A DNA stretch of 40,314 bases from Dermatophilus congolensis (GTDB taxonomy: Bacteria > Actinomycetota > Actinomycetes > Actinomycetales > Dermatophilaceae), in NCBI GenBank assembly GCA_030538115.1, contig JAUNUP010000026.1:1-40314 (forward strand). Reading direction: 5' to 3'. Numbering within the stretch: position 1 is the first letter of the stretch; each line of letters opens with the position of its first letter. Below, piece after piece: positions 24,444-32,441 of this stretch. The position numbers were made by a program, and so were the translations under genes. The notes beneath the pieces were generated by a model that had not been told where the DNA came from, searched no databases, and saw only the letters and a program-made list of their open reading frames with translations.

Positions 24444-25919
24444 CTAGTCGACCGATGCGACCGGTCGCGCCTCTGATCGACGGCGGGAGATCTCGGTCCA
24501 CACGGGGGCGTTGGTGATACCCACGTCCTCGGGCACGAACACCGGGTCGAGGCCCGCGCGGCGCTGTTTCTCGTAGTCCTTGAACACCGCGACTGCGATG
24601 CGGCTCAACAGCAAGAGGGCGACGAGGTTGATCCACGTGTAGATACCGACACCGACGTCGGCGAGGCCCCACGCGAGGTCGGAGGAGCGGAACGCGCCGA
24701 GCCCGATCGAGATCGCCAGCGCCAACTTGGCGACCATGTTCGCCGTGTGCTCCCAACGGGTGTGACGCAGCAGGTAGGCGACGTTCGTGTCGCTGTAGAA
24801 CCCGAACGAGAGCAGCGTGGTGAACGCGAAGAAGAACATCGCGACGGCCACGAAGCCCGCACCCCAGCCGGGGAAGAGGCTGTCGATGGCAACCTGCGTG
24901 TACGCCGATCCCGCCTCGACGCCGGGCGCGTACTCGACGATGAGGGTGCCGTCAGGGCCTTCGACGTTGTAGCTGTTGGTCGCCAGGATCATCAGGCCCG
25001 TGGCGGTGCAGACGAACAGCGTGTCGACGTAGACCGAGAAGCCCTGGGCCAGGCCCTGCTTCACGGGGTGGCTCACCTCTGCGGCCGCCGAGGCATGGGC
25101 GCCGGCGCCCGTGCCCGCCTCCGAGGAGTAGATCGCTCGCTTGACGCCCCACATGATGATCGCTCCGAGCATGCCGCCGAACATCGCCTCTCCGCCGAAG
25201 GCGCTGCGGAAGATCAGGGCGAACATCCCGGGCACCGCGTCGGCGTTCATCGCGAGCACGACCAGCGAGATGAGGATGTAGCCGGCCGCCATGAACGGCA
25301 CGACGATGCCGCAGACCCAGCCGATCCGCTTCATGCCACCGAAGACGACGGCGCAGAACAGCAGAGCCGTGGCGATGCCGGTGATGCGGGGGTCGATCGA
25401 CCAGGCCAGCTCGGCCGTCGAGGCGATGTTGAACGACTGGATCGAGGGACCGGTCACCGTGAACGCGAAGATGCCGGCGAGCGCGTACGCCACCGCCAGC
25501 CACTTCCAGCCGAGCCCCTTCTCGATGTAATAGGCAGGACCACCGCGGTATTCGCCGTTGATCTCCTCCTTGTAGACCTGCGCCAACGACGACTCGACCA
25601 CTGCGAGCGCGGAACCGACGATCGCCGTGACCCACATCCAGAACATCGCGCCGGGGCCGCCGAAGTGGATCGCGGTGGCCACGCCGGCGATGTTACCGAC
25701 GCCGACCCGACCTCCGAGGGCCATCGCGAACGACTGGAACGACGAGACGCCTTGGGCCGAATCGCCTCCGCCGACGAGGTAGCGGAACATGTCTCCGACG
25801 CGCCTGACCTGCGGCACCACCAGCCGCAGCGTGAACCACGCCCCGACCACCAGCACGAGCCAGATCATCGGGGTGCTCCACAGCACCTCGTTCACTTTCG
25901 CCGTGATGTCTTCGAGCAT
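24444..25919 (-). CDS. Alanine/glycine:cation symporter (AGCS family)
   Basis: A 491-residue sodium- or proton-coupled amino-acid importer with about 11 membrane helices. The family signature is seen as GGRVGVGNIAGVATAI near residue 80, together with GGPAYYIEKGLGWKW and the later SSEAGTGAGAHASAA and LSFGFYSDTNVAYLLRH. The length is normal. ATG 25919 is chosen because GGAG lies seven bases upstream; the frame stays open further upstream, but that part reads as non-coding Arg/Gly-rich sequence. It is followed on the same strand by MarR and the acyltransferase. The substrate is probably Ala or Gly. Confidence 0.92.
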   Translation of the reverse strand: MLEDITAKVNEVLWSTPMIWLVLVVGAWFTLRLVVPQVRRVGDMFRYLVGGGDSAQGVSSFQSFAMALGGRVGVGNIAGVATAIHFGGPGAMFWMWVTAIVGSALAVVESSLAQVYKEEINGEYRGGPAYYIEKGLGWKWLAVAYALAGIFAFTVTGPSIQSFNIASTAELAWSIDPRITGIATALLFCAVVFGGMKRIGWVCGIVVPFMAAGYILISLVVLAMNADAVPGMFALIFRSAFGGEAMFGGMLGAIIMWGVKRAIYSSEAGTGAGAHASAAAEVSHPVKQGLAQGFSVYVDTLFVCTATGLMILATNSYNVEGPDGTLIVEYAPGVEAGSAYTQVAIDSLFPGWGAGFVAVAMFFFAFTTLLSFGFYSDTNVAYLLRHTRWEHTANMVAKLALAISIGLGAFRSSDLAWGLADVGVGIYTWINLVALLLLSRIAVAVFKDYEKQRRAGLDPVFVPEDVGITNAPVWTEISRRRSEARPVASVD

Positions 25920-25942
25920 CCCCTGGCTCCGCCCTTGCTCGG

Positions 25943-25985
25943 GCCCTCCCGCGCGACGCATCGGTGTGTCCGCCCGGGGGAGGGC
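25943..25985. other. Inverted repeat in the leader of the AGCS gene
   Basis: GCCCTCCC (25943-25950) and GGGAGGGC (25978-25985) with a 27-base spacer, close upstream of the AGCS start. It could be an mRNA leader structure or part of the termination of the preceding operon. Confidence 0.35.
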
Positions 25986-26063
25986 GATAACGCCAGAGCG
26001 ACTCCCATGGTCGTTCTCGCGATTGGTGGCGAACCTACCTGCCCACACGCACGCGGCAACCGG

Positions 26064-26083
26064 AAAAGGGAGATTCCGCTCCC
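26064..26083 (-). terminator. Intrinsic terminator after the M20-S4 operon
   Basis: Minus strand GGGAG-CGGAAT-CTCCC followed directly by TTTT, 50 bases past the S4 gene stop. This is the most classical terminator in the window. Confidence 0.55.
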
Positions 26084-26132
26084 GATCACCCCATACCCGA
26101 CGCGGCGTTTCGGCACGACGCCTGGGGGCGGG

Positions 26133-26504
26133 TCACCTTCCGCGCAGGCGGTCGAGTTCGCGGCGTTCGCGCTTGGTGGGGCGGCCGGCTCCCCTCTCCC
26201 GCACCGCAACAGGAGCGGGACGCAACTCCTTCGGCGGTGGCGGCGGGCTCTCGTCGATCACGGCTTCGGCGGCCATCGGCGCGCTGACCCGCTTGGTCAG
26301 GGTCTTCTTCACCACGAGGATCCGCTGACCCGCAGGATGCGTCACACTCACCCGGTCTCCCACGCCGACCAGCGCCGACGGCTTGGCCTTCACTCCCCCG
26401 ACCGTGACGTGACCGGCCTTGCACGCCGTCGTGGCGAGCGAGCGGCTCTTATACACCCGCACCGCCCACAGCCACGAGTCGATGCGCACCCGGCCTTCGG
26501 TCAT
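26133..26504 (-). CDS. S4-domain RNA-binding protein (Hsp15/HslR-like)
   Basis: A 123-residue protein. Residues 6-60 form an S4 RNA-binding module: RIDSWLWAVRVYKSRSLA, then CKAGHVTVGGVKAKPSALV and GDRVSV. Hsp15 proteins bind stalled 50S subunits that carry nascent chains and free them for reuse. The C-terminus is Pro-rich (PPPPPKELRP) and then strongly basic (RPTKRERRELDRLRGR), which would help RNA binding. ATG 26504 overlaps the stop of the M20 gene by four bases (ATGA), so it is translated from the same mRNA. The pairing with an amidohydrolase has no obvious functional logic. Confidence 0.9.
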   Translation of the reverse strand: MTEGRVRIDSWLWAVRVYKSRSLATTACKAGHVTVGGVKAKPSALVGVGDRVSVTHPAGQRILVVKKTLTKRVSAPMAAEAVIDESPPPPPKELRPAPVAVRERGAGRPTKRERRELDRLRGR

Positions 26505-27814
26505 TCGCCCAGCGTAGAGGGGCAGGGCCCTTCGAGGCGTACAGCGTCGACGGCCAGGCGGCTCATCGCGGCGGTGACCATCGCGCGCACTCCCGTGTCG
26601 AGCATCGGCTGCAGCACGGGAGCGAAGAGCGGCGAGTGATTGTCAGGAAAGTCCTCGTGCTGGGTGCCGGCGGCCTCGGCGGCCGTCCATTCGTCGGGAT
26701 CGAACGCGCCGAGGCTCCAGAAGCAGTACGGGGCGCCCCACGCGTCGGCGAGGGTGGAGAAATCTTCCGAACCCATCATCGGTTCGAAGGGGCGCACGTT
26801 CTCTTCACCGAGTTCGGCCACGAACGCGGCACGCACCTCGGCGGTGACACACGGGTCGTTGTTCGTGACGGGAAGGTGGTCGAAGACCTCGACGATGGGC
26901 GCGGGGGCTCCCCACGAGTCGGCCTCGGCGATGACGGCGCGCTTGAGCAGGGCCAGGCAGAAGTCGGCGATCTCGTTGTCGTAGGTACGCAGTGTGCCTT
27001 CCATCTCGGCGGAGGCAGGGATGACGTTCGTGGTCACGCCCGCCGAGATGCGCCCGATCGACAGCACGGCCGTGGAGCGGGGCGGCACCTGCCGCGACAC
27101 GACTCCCTGCAGCCGCATCACCAGCGACGCGGCCATCACCACCGGGTCGATCGCGAGGTGCGGAGCGGAGCCGTGGCCCCCCTTGCCGCGCAGGGTGATA
27201 CGGAAGTCGTGGCACGACGCCATGACCGGGCCGGCCGACACCTGCACCGTGCCGGCGGGACCAGGAAAAAGGTGCTGACCGAACGCGACCTCGGGCTTCG
27301 GCAGCCGCTCGGTGAGGCCATCGGTGACCATCGCCTCCGCTCCTGAGTGCGCCTCCTCCGCAGGCTGGAACACGATCACGAGCGTGCCTCGCCATTCGTC
27401 GCGAGACTCGAGCATCAGCCGCAACGCTCCCAGCACGCACGCGATATGGGAGTCGTGGCCGCAGGCGTGCATCACCGGCACCGTATTGCCGTCTTCGTCA
27501 TGCGCCTGGGCCACGGAGGCGTACGGCAGGCCCGTCTCCTCCAGCACCGGCAGGCCGTCCATGTCTGCGCGGATCATGACCGTCGGCCCGTCACCGTTGC
27601 GCACCACCACGCCCAGGCCGGTCGTCGCGATGCCGGTGACAATCTCGGCGTCACCACCCCCGGGCATGGCGCGCACCTCTTCGACCACACGTTCGGCGGT
27701 CTTGTGCTCGGCCATCGACAGCTCGGGGTGCGCGTGCAGGTGCCGGTACAGCGCCTCCAGCCACTCGCGAATCCCGGGCAAGCCGGCCAGCACACGCGCA
27801 TTCGCCGATGTCAT
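26501..27814 (-). CDS. M20-family amidohydrolase (hippurate/N-acyl-amino-acid hydrolase type)
   Basis: A 437-residue metallopeptidase-like enzyme that would cleave N-acyl amino acids or related amides in the cytosol. The metal ligands are visible as MHACGHDSH (His116, Cys118, His120) and QPAEEAHSG (Glu153-154); the dimer (lid) domain is GKGGHGSAPHLAIDPVVMA; the C-terminal MMGSEDFS holds the last ligand region. The length is typical. ATG 27814 has GGAG eight bases upstream and is preferred to upstream in-frame codons, which lie in Arg/Gly-rich non-coding sequence. It is followed by the coupled S4 gene and is divergent from vapBC. Confidence 0.93.
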   Translation of the reverse strand: MTSANARVLAGLPGIREWLEALYRHLHAHPELSMAEHKTAERVVEEVRAMPGGGDAEIVTGIATTGLGVVVRNGDGPTVMIRADMDGLPVLEETGLPYASVAQAHDEDGNTVPVMHACGHDSHIACVLGALRLMLESRDEWRGTLVIVFQPAEEAHSGAEAMVTDGLTERLPKPEVAFGQHLFPGPAGTVQVSAGPVMASCHDFRITLRGKGGHGSAPHLAIDPVVMAASLVMRLQGVVSRQVPPRSTAVLSIGRISAGVTTNVIPASAEMEGTLRTYDNEIADFCLALLKRAVIAEADSWGAPAPIVEVFDHLPVTNNDPCVTAEVRAAFVAELGEENVRPFEPMMGSEDFSTLADAWGAPYCFWSLGAFDPDEWTAAEAAGTQHEDFPDNHSPLFAPVLQPMLDTGVRAMVTAAMSRLAVDAVRLEGPCPSTLGE

Positions 27815-27961
27815 GTACGCAACTCCGTTCGGTTCCCCCCTGGCGGCCGGTGGAGCGAGCCGATGCCCGGCGCCCCTGTCCATCTGTACCAGGATCACCC
27901 GCCCCGCCCCCGCCGCGGTGCGACACGCATGCAACCAAGGACCAACGTCACGCAACTCGGG

Positions 27962-27999
27962 GGTAGAAATCTACGTAGCTCTGACGGTAGATTTCTACC
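27962..27999 (+). promoter_or_regulatory. vapBC operator overlapping a leaderless promoter
   Basis: GGTAGAAATCTAC (27962-27974) and GTAGATTTCTACC (27987-27999) form a perfect 13-bp inverted repeat with a 12-base spacer, ending exactly at the vapB start codon. TAGATT (27988-27993) inside the second arm is a good -10, six bases before GTG 28000. This is a typical autoregulatory layout for a VapB-VapC complex. Confidence 0.75.
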
Positions 28000-28272
28000 G
28001 TGGGGCTGAACATCAAGAACGAGCGCGTACACGACCTCGCCCGGCGCGCGTCACAGGTGACGGGCAAGACCCAGACGGGGGCGATCGAGGAGGCTCTGTT
28101 GAAGCTGCTGAACGAGTATGGAATCCGAGTGGAGGACGACGATCGGAAGCAGCGCGTCGATACAGTCCTCGGGCTCTTGGCAGAGATCGACCTGGAGCTC
28201 GAACGCACTGCGCCCGGTGAGATTCGGGGCGTAGAAGACCTGTACGACGATGCGACCGGGTTGCCCCGGTGA
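28000..28272 (+). CDS. vapB: VapB-type antitoxin
   Basis: A 90-residue antitoxin. The N-terminal half, MGLNIKNERVHDLARRASQV, followed by TGAIEEALLKLL, resembles the ribbon-helix-helix-like Rv0623/PSK-type antitoxins that bind DNA as dimers. The acidic C-terminal half (RVEDDDRKQR, DLYDDATG) would wrap and block the toxin. GTG 28000 directly abuts an inverted-repeat operator and has no ribosome site, so translation is probably leaderless. The stop overlaps the vapC start (GTGA at 28269), which is the usual coupling for toxin-antitoxin pairs. Confidence 0.9.
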   Translation: MGLNIKNERVHDLARRASQVTGKTQTGAIEEALLKLLNEYGIRVEDDDRKQRVDTVLGLLAEIDLELERTAPGEIRGVEDLYDDATGLPR

Positions 28273-28664
28273 TCGTCGATTCGTCCGCGATTCTCGCCGT
28301 ACTTTTCGGAGAACCCGAGCGTGATGCCTTCGTCGACCTGCTGATCGACCGCGACGCGCGCATGTCGGCTGCGTCGCTGACTGAGGCCGGCATCGTGGCC
28401 GACCAGCGGTCACCTCGACTCGGCCGGGCACTCGATGCATTGGTCGACCAGTTCGACATCACCGTCGAGCCGGTCACGCGCAGGCACGCTCAATTGGCCC
28501 GAACGGCCTACCGACGCTACGGGCGCGGCACCGGCTCACCGGCGCGACTGAACTTCGGCGACTGCCTCACGTACGCGCTCGCCTCCGAGGCAGGCGAGTC
28601 GCTGCTGTTCAAGGGAGACGACTTCACCCACACCGATCTGTTGTTCGCGCACGAGGGGTACTAG
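28269..28664 (+). CDS. vapC: VapC-type PIN-domain ribonuclease toxin
   Basis: A 131-residue PIN-domain endoribonuclease that would cut tRNA or rRNA when freed from VapB. The acidic Mg-binding set is complete: Asp4 in MIVDSSAILAV, Glu39 in SLTEAGIV, Asp98 in NFGDCLTYALA and Asp117/118 in KGDDF. The length is normal. GTG 28269 overlaps the antitoxin stop by four bases. The target RNA cannot be read from the sequence. Confidence 0.93.
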   Translation: MIVDSSAILAVLFGEPERDAFVDLLIDRDARMSAASLTEAGIVADQRSPRLGRALDALVDQFDITVEPVTRRHAQLARTAYRRYGRGTGSPARLNFGDCLTYALASEAGESLLFKGDDFTHTDLLFAHEGY

Positions 28665-28726
28665 GAGCTCTCATGCGCTTGTGCGGCGAGTGGCCGCGTT
28701 CGGGTGCGGGTATGCCGCTGGTGCGA

Positions 28727-28738
28727 TAGACCGGGGGC
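28727..28738 (+). promoter_or_regulatory. Possible -10 of a leaderless fructosamine-kinase-like transcript
   Basis: TAGACC followed by six bases (GGGGGC) and ATG 28739. The hexamer lacks the last T of the consensus, and the G-run could act as a ribosome site instead, so this is weaker than the other cases. Confidence 0.25.
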
Positions 28739-29614
28739 ATGAGCCCCACCGGACTCCCCCACGGCTTTCCCTCCGAGTTGATCACCGGCCTCGACGTGCG
28801 CGGCGCGTCATCTGTGTCGGGCGGCGACATCGCCTCCGCCTACCGACTCGAGACCCCCGACGGGCCCGTGTTCGCCAAGACCCACCCCCGCCCGACTCCC
28901 GGGCTGTTCGAACGGGAAGCCGCGGGACTGCGAGCGCTGCGGGAGCACGCACCGACCGCGTTGCGGGTGCCACAGGTGTTGCGAGAGTCGGCGAACGGGC
29001 TTGTGCTCGAGTGGATCCCGGAGGGAGGCCGGCGCACCGGCCACACCGAGCGCACCTTCGGTGAGGGGCTGGCGAAGCTGCACCGCACGACCTCCGACGC
29101 GTTCGGCGGCCTGGACGGGGTCGACTTCGGGTACCTCGGCTCCGCGGAGGTCGACCTCACGCCCTCCACCGACTGGGCGGAGTTCTACGTCGAACGCCGG
29201 GTCGCTCCGTTGGTGGAGCGGGCCATCGGGATGCGTCGGCTCGACCCGCACGCGCGAGACCTGCTCGACGCCGTGCGGCCCCGGGCGCAAGAACTGTGCG
29301 GCCCCGTTGAGCCACCTGCCCTGTTGCACGGTGATCTGTGGGCCGGCAATCGGTTAGTCGACTCCGAGGGCACCAACTGGCTCATCGACCCCTCCGCACA
29401 CTGGGGCCACCGCGAATACGACCTCGCGATGATGCAACTCTTCGGTGGCTTCGGCGCGGAATGCTACGAGGCCTACGACGCCGAGGTCCCGCTGGGCGAC
29501 GGCTGGCGCGACAGAACCCCCTGGTACCAACTGACTCCCCTGCTGGTACACGCAATCCTCTTCGGAGGCAGCTACGGAGACGCAGCCCTGAGGTCCCTGG
29601 CCAGATACGCCTGA
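28739..29614 (+). CDS. Fructosamine kinase family protein
   Basis: A 291-residue protein-kinase-like enzyme. The catalytic loop is LLHGDLWAGNRL, the metal-binding segment is WLIDPSAHWGHREYDLAM, and the N-lobe Lys is in GPVFAKTHPR. This set, with HGDLWxxN and a following IDP-A-x-x-GH-E-D-x-A, marks the fructosamine-3-kinase group rather than the aminoglycoside phosphotransferases. Such enzymes phosphorylate glycated amines to let them break down, repairing glycation damage or using fructosamines. It is a single gene, convergent with the phosphatase gene. It could also act on another aminosugar. Confidence 0.88.
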   Translation: MSPTGLPHGFPSELITGLDVRGASSVSGGDIASAYRLETPDGPVFAKTHPRPTPGLFEREAAGLRALREHAPTALRVPQVLRESANGLVLEWIPEGGRRTGHTERTFGEGLAKLHRTTSDAFGGLDGVDFGYLGSAEVDLTPSTDWAEFYVERRVAPLVERAIGMRRLDPHARDLLDAVRPRAQELCGPVEPPALLHGDLWAGNRLVDSEGTNWLIDPSAHWGHREYDLAMMQLFGGFGAECYEAYDAEVPLGDGWRDRTPWYQLTPLLVHAILFGGSYGDAALRSLARYA

Positions 29615-29620
29615 CCTCGC

Positions 29621-29636
29621 CGCACGCGCCCGTGCG
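29621..29636. terminator. Small hairpin between convergent genes
   Basis: CGCACG-CGCC-CGTGCG, seven bases after the fructosamine-kinase-like stop and 60 bases after the phosphatase gene stop. It may serve either strand. Confidence 0.35.
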
Positions 29637-29696
29637 CGAGCACGCAACCAACACTTGTGTACCGCAGAACTGACGCGAAAAAGGCGAACGTGCAGG

Positions 29697-31430
29697 TCAA
29701 GAGCGTTCCGCGGTACTGGCGACCCGTGGAGAAGGCGAACGCATCCCGGCCGTCAGCGGGATGTCCGCCGTGCGTCGGAGGAACTGACGCCCGCGGCTGT
29801 GCTCGGCGTGGTCGACCTCCACGTGCGCCTTGCGACCGTCGACAACGACGGTCATGACCCCGTTCGCGAACCACGGCCCCTCATCGACCGCCCAGTCGAG
29901 CCCGGTGTCCTCCACATCGACCGCCCGCGACAGCCGACGCAACGCTCCGCGCACGCCGCGCCGGTCGAAGGTCTTGTTGATCACCTTGATCGGCAGCGGA
30001 AGCGGATTGCGGAACGGCGACATCGTGAGCTGGTGAATCAACGTGCCGGGATGCGCGGTGTCGGCGATGTGCGCTTGGGCGGTATACGAGCAGTGCACGT
30101 CGCCGGAGAGGATGACGATGCTCGCAGGCGGCTCGGGCGCCCGAACCACCTGGCGGAACAGCTCAACCATCCGGTCGAACGAGGTCCGAAACGCGGGCCA
30201 GTGCTCGAGGTCGACAGCCTGGCGAATCCACTCCGCGACGGCAGCGGCAGGGCGGCCGAAGTCGCCCTCTGCGGTGGCCTCGCTGAACCCCTCCACGTGG
30301 TGGATCCCGCGCGCGAGCAGCACCGGTAGCGTCGAGCCGAGCAGGAGATGCCCGATCGGCTGACCGTTCGGAGTCGCGGTGGCCTGCTCGACGATCCACT
30401 CCCATTCGCGGTCGTCGACCATGACGCGGTGCTCGGGGTCGAGGTTGCGCGAGGCGCGGCAGTCGATGGCCACGAGCCGGATCACGGTGCCGTCGTCTCC
30501 GAAATCGCGCACGAAACTCCAGCGGGCAGTGCCGTTCTCGGCGTCGGAACGCCAGGCGAAGTCGTCGAGAGCCGCGGTGCGAGCGTCGTCGTCGGTCTCG
30601 CTGCGCACCAGCGCGAACATCTCGTCGTCGGCGAGGTGCTGCGGCGACATGTTGCCCAGGTGCTGGTAGACCCAGTACGTGCCGAACGCCCCGACTACTC
30701 GGTCGCGCCACCATGCCGTCTGCGTCACCTCGTCACGCCAGGCCTGCGAGGTGTTCCAGTCGTCGCGCAGGTCGTGGTCATCGAGCAGCATGCACGTCGG
30801 CACGGTCGAGAGCAGCCAACGCACCGGCGCGGGAGTCCAGCTCTCGTAGTAGAGCCACGTGTACTCCTCGAAGTCCCACACCTCTCCCGCCACCTCAGCT
30901 CGATCCTCGGGCGGGTCGACGTGCGTGTCGAGCAGACGCTGGGTCAGCTCGGGTGACGGCTCGTCGGCGTAGATCTGGTCGCCGGCCATGAACAACGCGT
31001 CAGGCCAGGCCTCGTACCCGGTCACGCACATGCGCTCGGCCATGGCGACGAGGGCATCGGCGCCGAACCCCTTGAGCCCCTTGGCATCGAACGGCGCCAC
31101 GCGACGGCACGAGCCGAACGCCAGCCGCAGCGTGCCGTTGTCGCCGAGCGTGCGGATGACGCTGGGCGGATAGTCGGAGCCGGCCTCCGGCCAGACGGTG
31201 CTGTCGTCGAGACGTACGGAGTAGGGGTGCACGCTCCCGGAGGCGAGCCCGATGATCTGCACGAGCGCGTAGTGGTGCCCGTGGACGCTCCACGTCGGCT
31301 CGGTGACCCTGCACAAGTCACCGACCTGCACAGTCACAGCGCATGCTCGGTCGGTCTCAACCCAGATCGTGGCGTCGTTGTGCCCCACATACCGCAGCAG
31401 AGGCCCCAACAACAGGCGCGGCTCATCCAT
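29697..31430 (-). CDS. PhoD-like metallophosphatase family protein
   Basis: A 577-residue phosphatase of the PhoD fold. Metal-site motifs are visible: FGSCRR, LFMAGDQIYADE (family GDxxYxD), LLDDHDLRDDW (family DDHDxxxNW-like) and ILSGDVHCSYTAQ (GDxHxS). There is no signal peptide, so unlike secreted PhoD enzymes it is probably cytosolic; its substrate is unknown (phosphodiesters or phosphomonoesters). ATG 31430 is preferred because TAGCCT ends six bases upstream on the minus strand, matching other leaderless starts here; GTG 31433 is the alternative. Residues near 350-400 and the C-terminal 25 are less conserved-looking. Confidence 0.87.
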   Translation of the reverse strand: MDEPRLLLGPLLRYVGHNDATIWVETDRACAVTVQVGDLCRVTEPTWSVHGHHYALVQIIGLASGSVHPYSVRLDDSTVWPEAGSDYPPSVIRTLGDNGTLRLAFGSCRRVAPFDAKGLKGFGADALVAMAERMCVTGYEAWPDALFMAGDQIYADEPSPELTQRLLDTHVDPPEDRAEVAGEVWDFEEYTWLYYESWTPAPVRWLLSTVPTCMLLDDHDLRDDWNTSQAWRDEVTQTAWWRDRVVGAFGTYWVYQHLGNMSPQHLADDEMFALVRSETDDDARTAALDDFAWRSDAENGTARWSFVRDFGDDGTVIRLVAIDCRASRNLDPEHRVMVDDREWEWIVEQATATPNGQPIGHLLLGSTLPVLLARGIHHVEGFSEATAEGDFGRPAAAVAEWIRQAVDLEHWPAFRTSFDRMVELFRQVVRAPEPPASIVILSGDVHCSYTAQAHIADTAHPGTLIHQLTMSPFRNPLPLPIKVINKTFDRRGVRGALRRLSRAVDVEDTGLDWAVDEGPWFANGVMTVVVDGRKAHVEVDHAEHSRGRQFLRRTADIPLTAGMRSPSPRVASTAERS

Positions 31431-31442
31431 CACTTGAGGCTA
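31431..31442 (-). promoter_or_regulatory. -10 element of a leaderless phosphatase transcript
   Basis: Minus strand TAGCCT (31437-31442), then six bases (CAAGTG), then ATG. No ribosome site is present. The rest of the 190-bp gap up to 31627 shows nothing recognisable. Confidence 0.4.
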
Positions 31443-31627
31443 GGCCGCGGCCCGGCGCCCTGCCACCCCCCACGTCGACGCATGGGTGCAGCCACGCCGA
31501 TTCCGACGCCCCAGAGACTCGTTCGCGATGACTCGGAGCGACGGTCGCGCCCTGACCTCAAGCCACGTACGTGACAGGCGTGCCGCGACCTGGCGTTTCG
31601 CAATCAGCTCAGAGAGTTCGCTTGTCC

Positions 31628-32239
31628 TCAGGGCGTGAACTTCGCGCGCCCCTTCGCGTTCGCACGAAGCACGAACGCGGCCGCCGCCGTCAGCAGGACG
31701 GCACCGCCCAACCCCCCGGTCAGCGCACGTGCTCCGTCGTGGCCTGCCGCGAACATCCAGACGGCAGCCGCACACACGACCAGGCAGGCCCCGATCACCC
31801 ACCACAGTTCGAACAGCCTGAACGCGATGGCCAGTGGGATGAAGTGCAGCGCGACGATAGCGAGCACCGCCGCCGGGATGAGTTCGTGCAGCTGGGCGCG
31901 GGCCAAGAAGATCGCGGCGAGCGGGATCGCGACGATTTCGCCTCCGGTGCCGATCCAGTACATGCGCCGGGCCTGCGCATCGACGGCCATCGTCGAGGGC
32001 CCCTGCGCGCTGCGAAGACGTGTGATGGCGACGACCAGCATCACCACGGCGAGCGCGGCACCGACGAGGAGCGGAGTCGTCGCGATGCCGTCTGCGCGAC
32101 CCCACAGAAACCACGCGGTCGCAGCGATGGACAAGACAGTGGCGGAGGCCATGAGGTCGAACTGCGTCGGGCGTTCAGCGAACGGAGACGCGCTCTCCTG
32201 TGCATTAGCAGCACGTTGGGTGACGGATTCATGCTGCAT
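31628..32239 (-). CDS. Small integral membrane protein, function unknown
   Basis: A 203-residue protein with a polar N-terminus of about 30 residues and then about six hydrophobic segments (for example LMASATVLSIAATAWFLWG, LVGAALAVVMLVVAITRL, VIGACLVVCAAAVWMFAA and ALTGGLGGAVLLTAAAAFVL). Between helices 2 and 3 there is a short polar loop with QARRMYWIGTGGE. I do not recognise a named family; similar small membrane proteins are common in actinomycetes. ATG 32239 has GGAAG about eight bases upstream. It is on the same strand as the phosphatase gene and divergent from the P450 gene. Confidence 0.75.
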   Translation of the reverse strand: MQHESVTQRAANAQESASPFAERPTQFDLMASATVLSIAATAWFLWGRADGIATTPLLVGAALAVVMLVVAITRLRSAQGPSTMAVDAQARRMYWIGTGGEIVAIPLAAIFLARAQLHELIPAAVLAIVALHFIPLAIAFRLFELWWVIGACLVVCAAAVWMFAAGHDGARALTGGLGGAVLLTAAAAFVLRANAKGRAKFTP

Positions 32240-32429
32240 ACGCAGACTTCCTTCCGGAAAGCCGAGCGCCCCTGTGCGCCCGGACTGCGACCAGAATAGG
32301 CAAGGCAAAGCTGACTCAACGCTGTGGCCGCTACCGAGCTTCACCGAGGGAGGCACACGCCACCATGCCTCAGCCGCCGTCCTCGTCCTCTCGTCGCCAA
32401 CACGGATAGGCGATCTGCACGCGCCTTTC

Positions 32430-32441
32430 TACAGTGGAAAG
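32430..32441 (+). promoter_or_regulatory. -10 element of a leaderless P450 transcript
   Basis: TACAGT (32430-32435) followed by six bases (GGAAAG) and GTG 32442. The purine run touches the start codon, too close for a normal ribosome site, so a leaderless start is favoured. Confidence 0.45.

Noticed and set aside
28665..28738. An additional small gene between vapC and the kinase-like gene
   Set aside because: No open frame with a ribosome site or coding character was seen in these 74 bases.
28739..29614. Aminoglycoside phosphotransferase (antibiotic resistance)
   Set aside because: The HGDLWAGN loop and the IDP-A-x-x-GH-E-D pattern match the fructosamine kinase group more closely.
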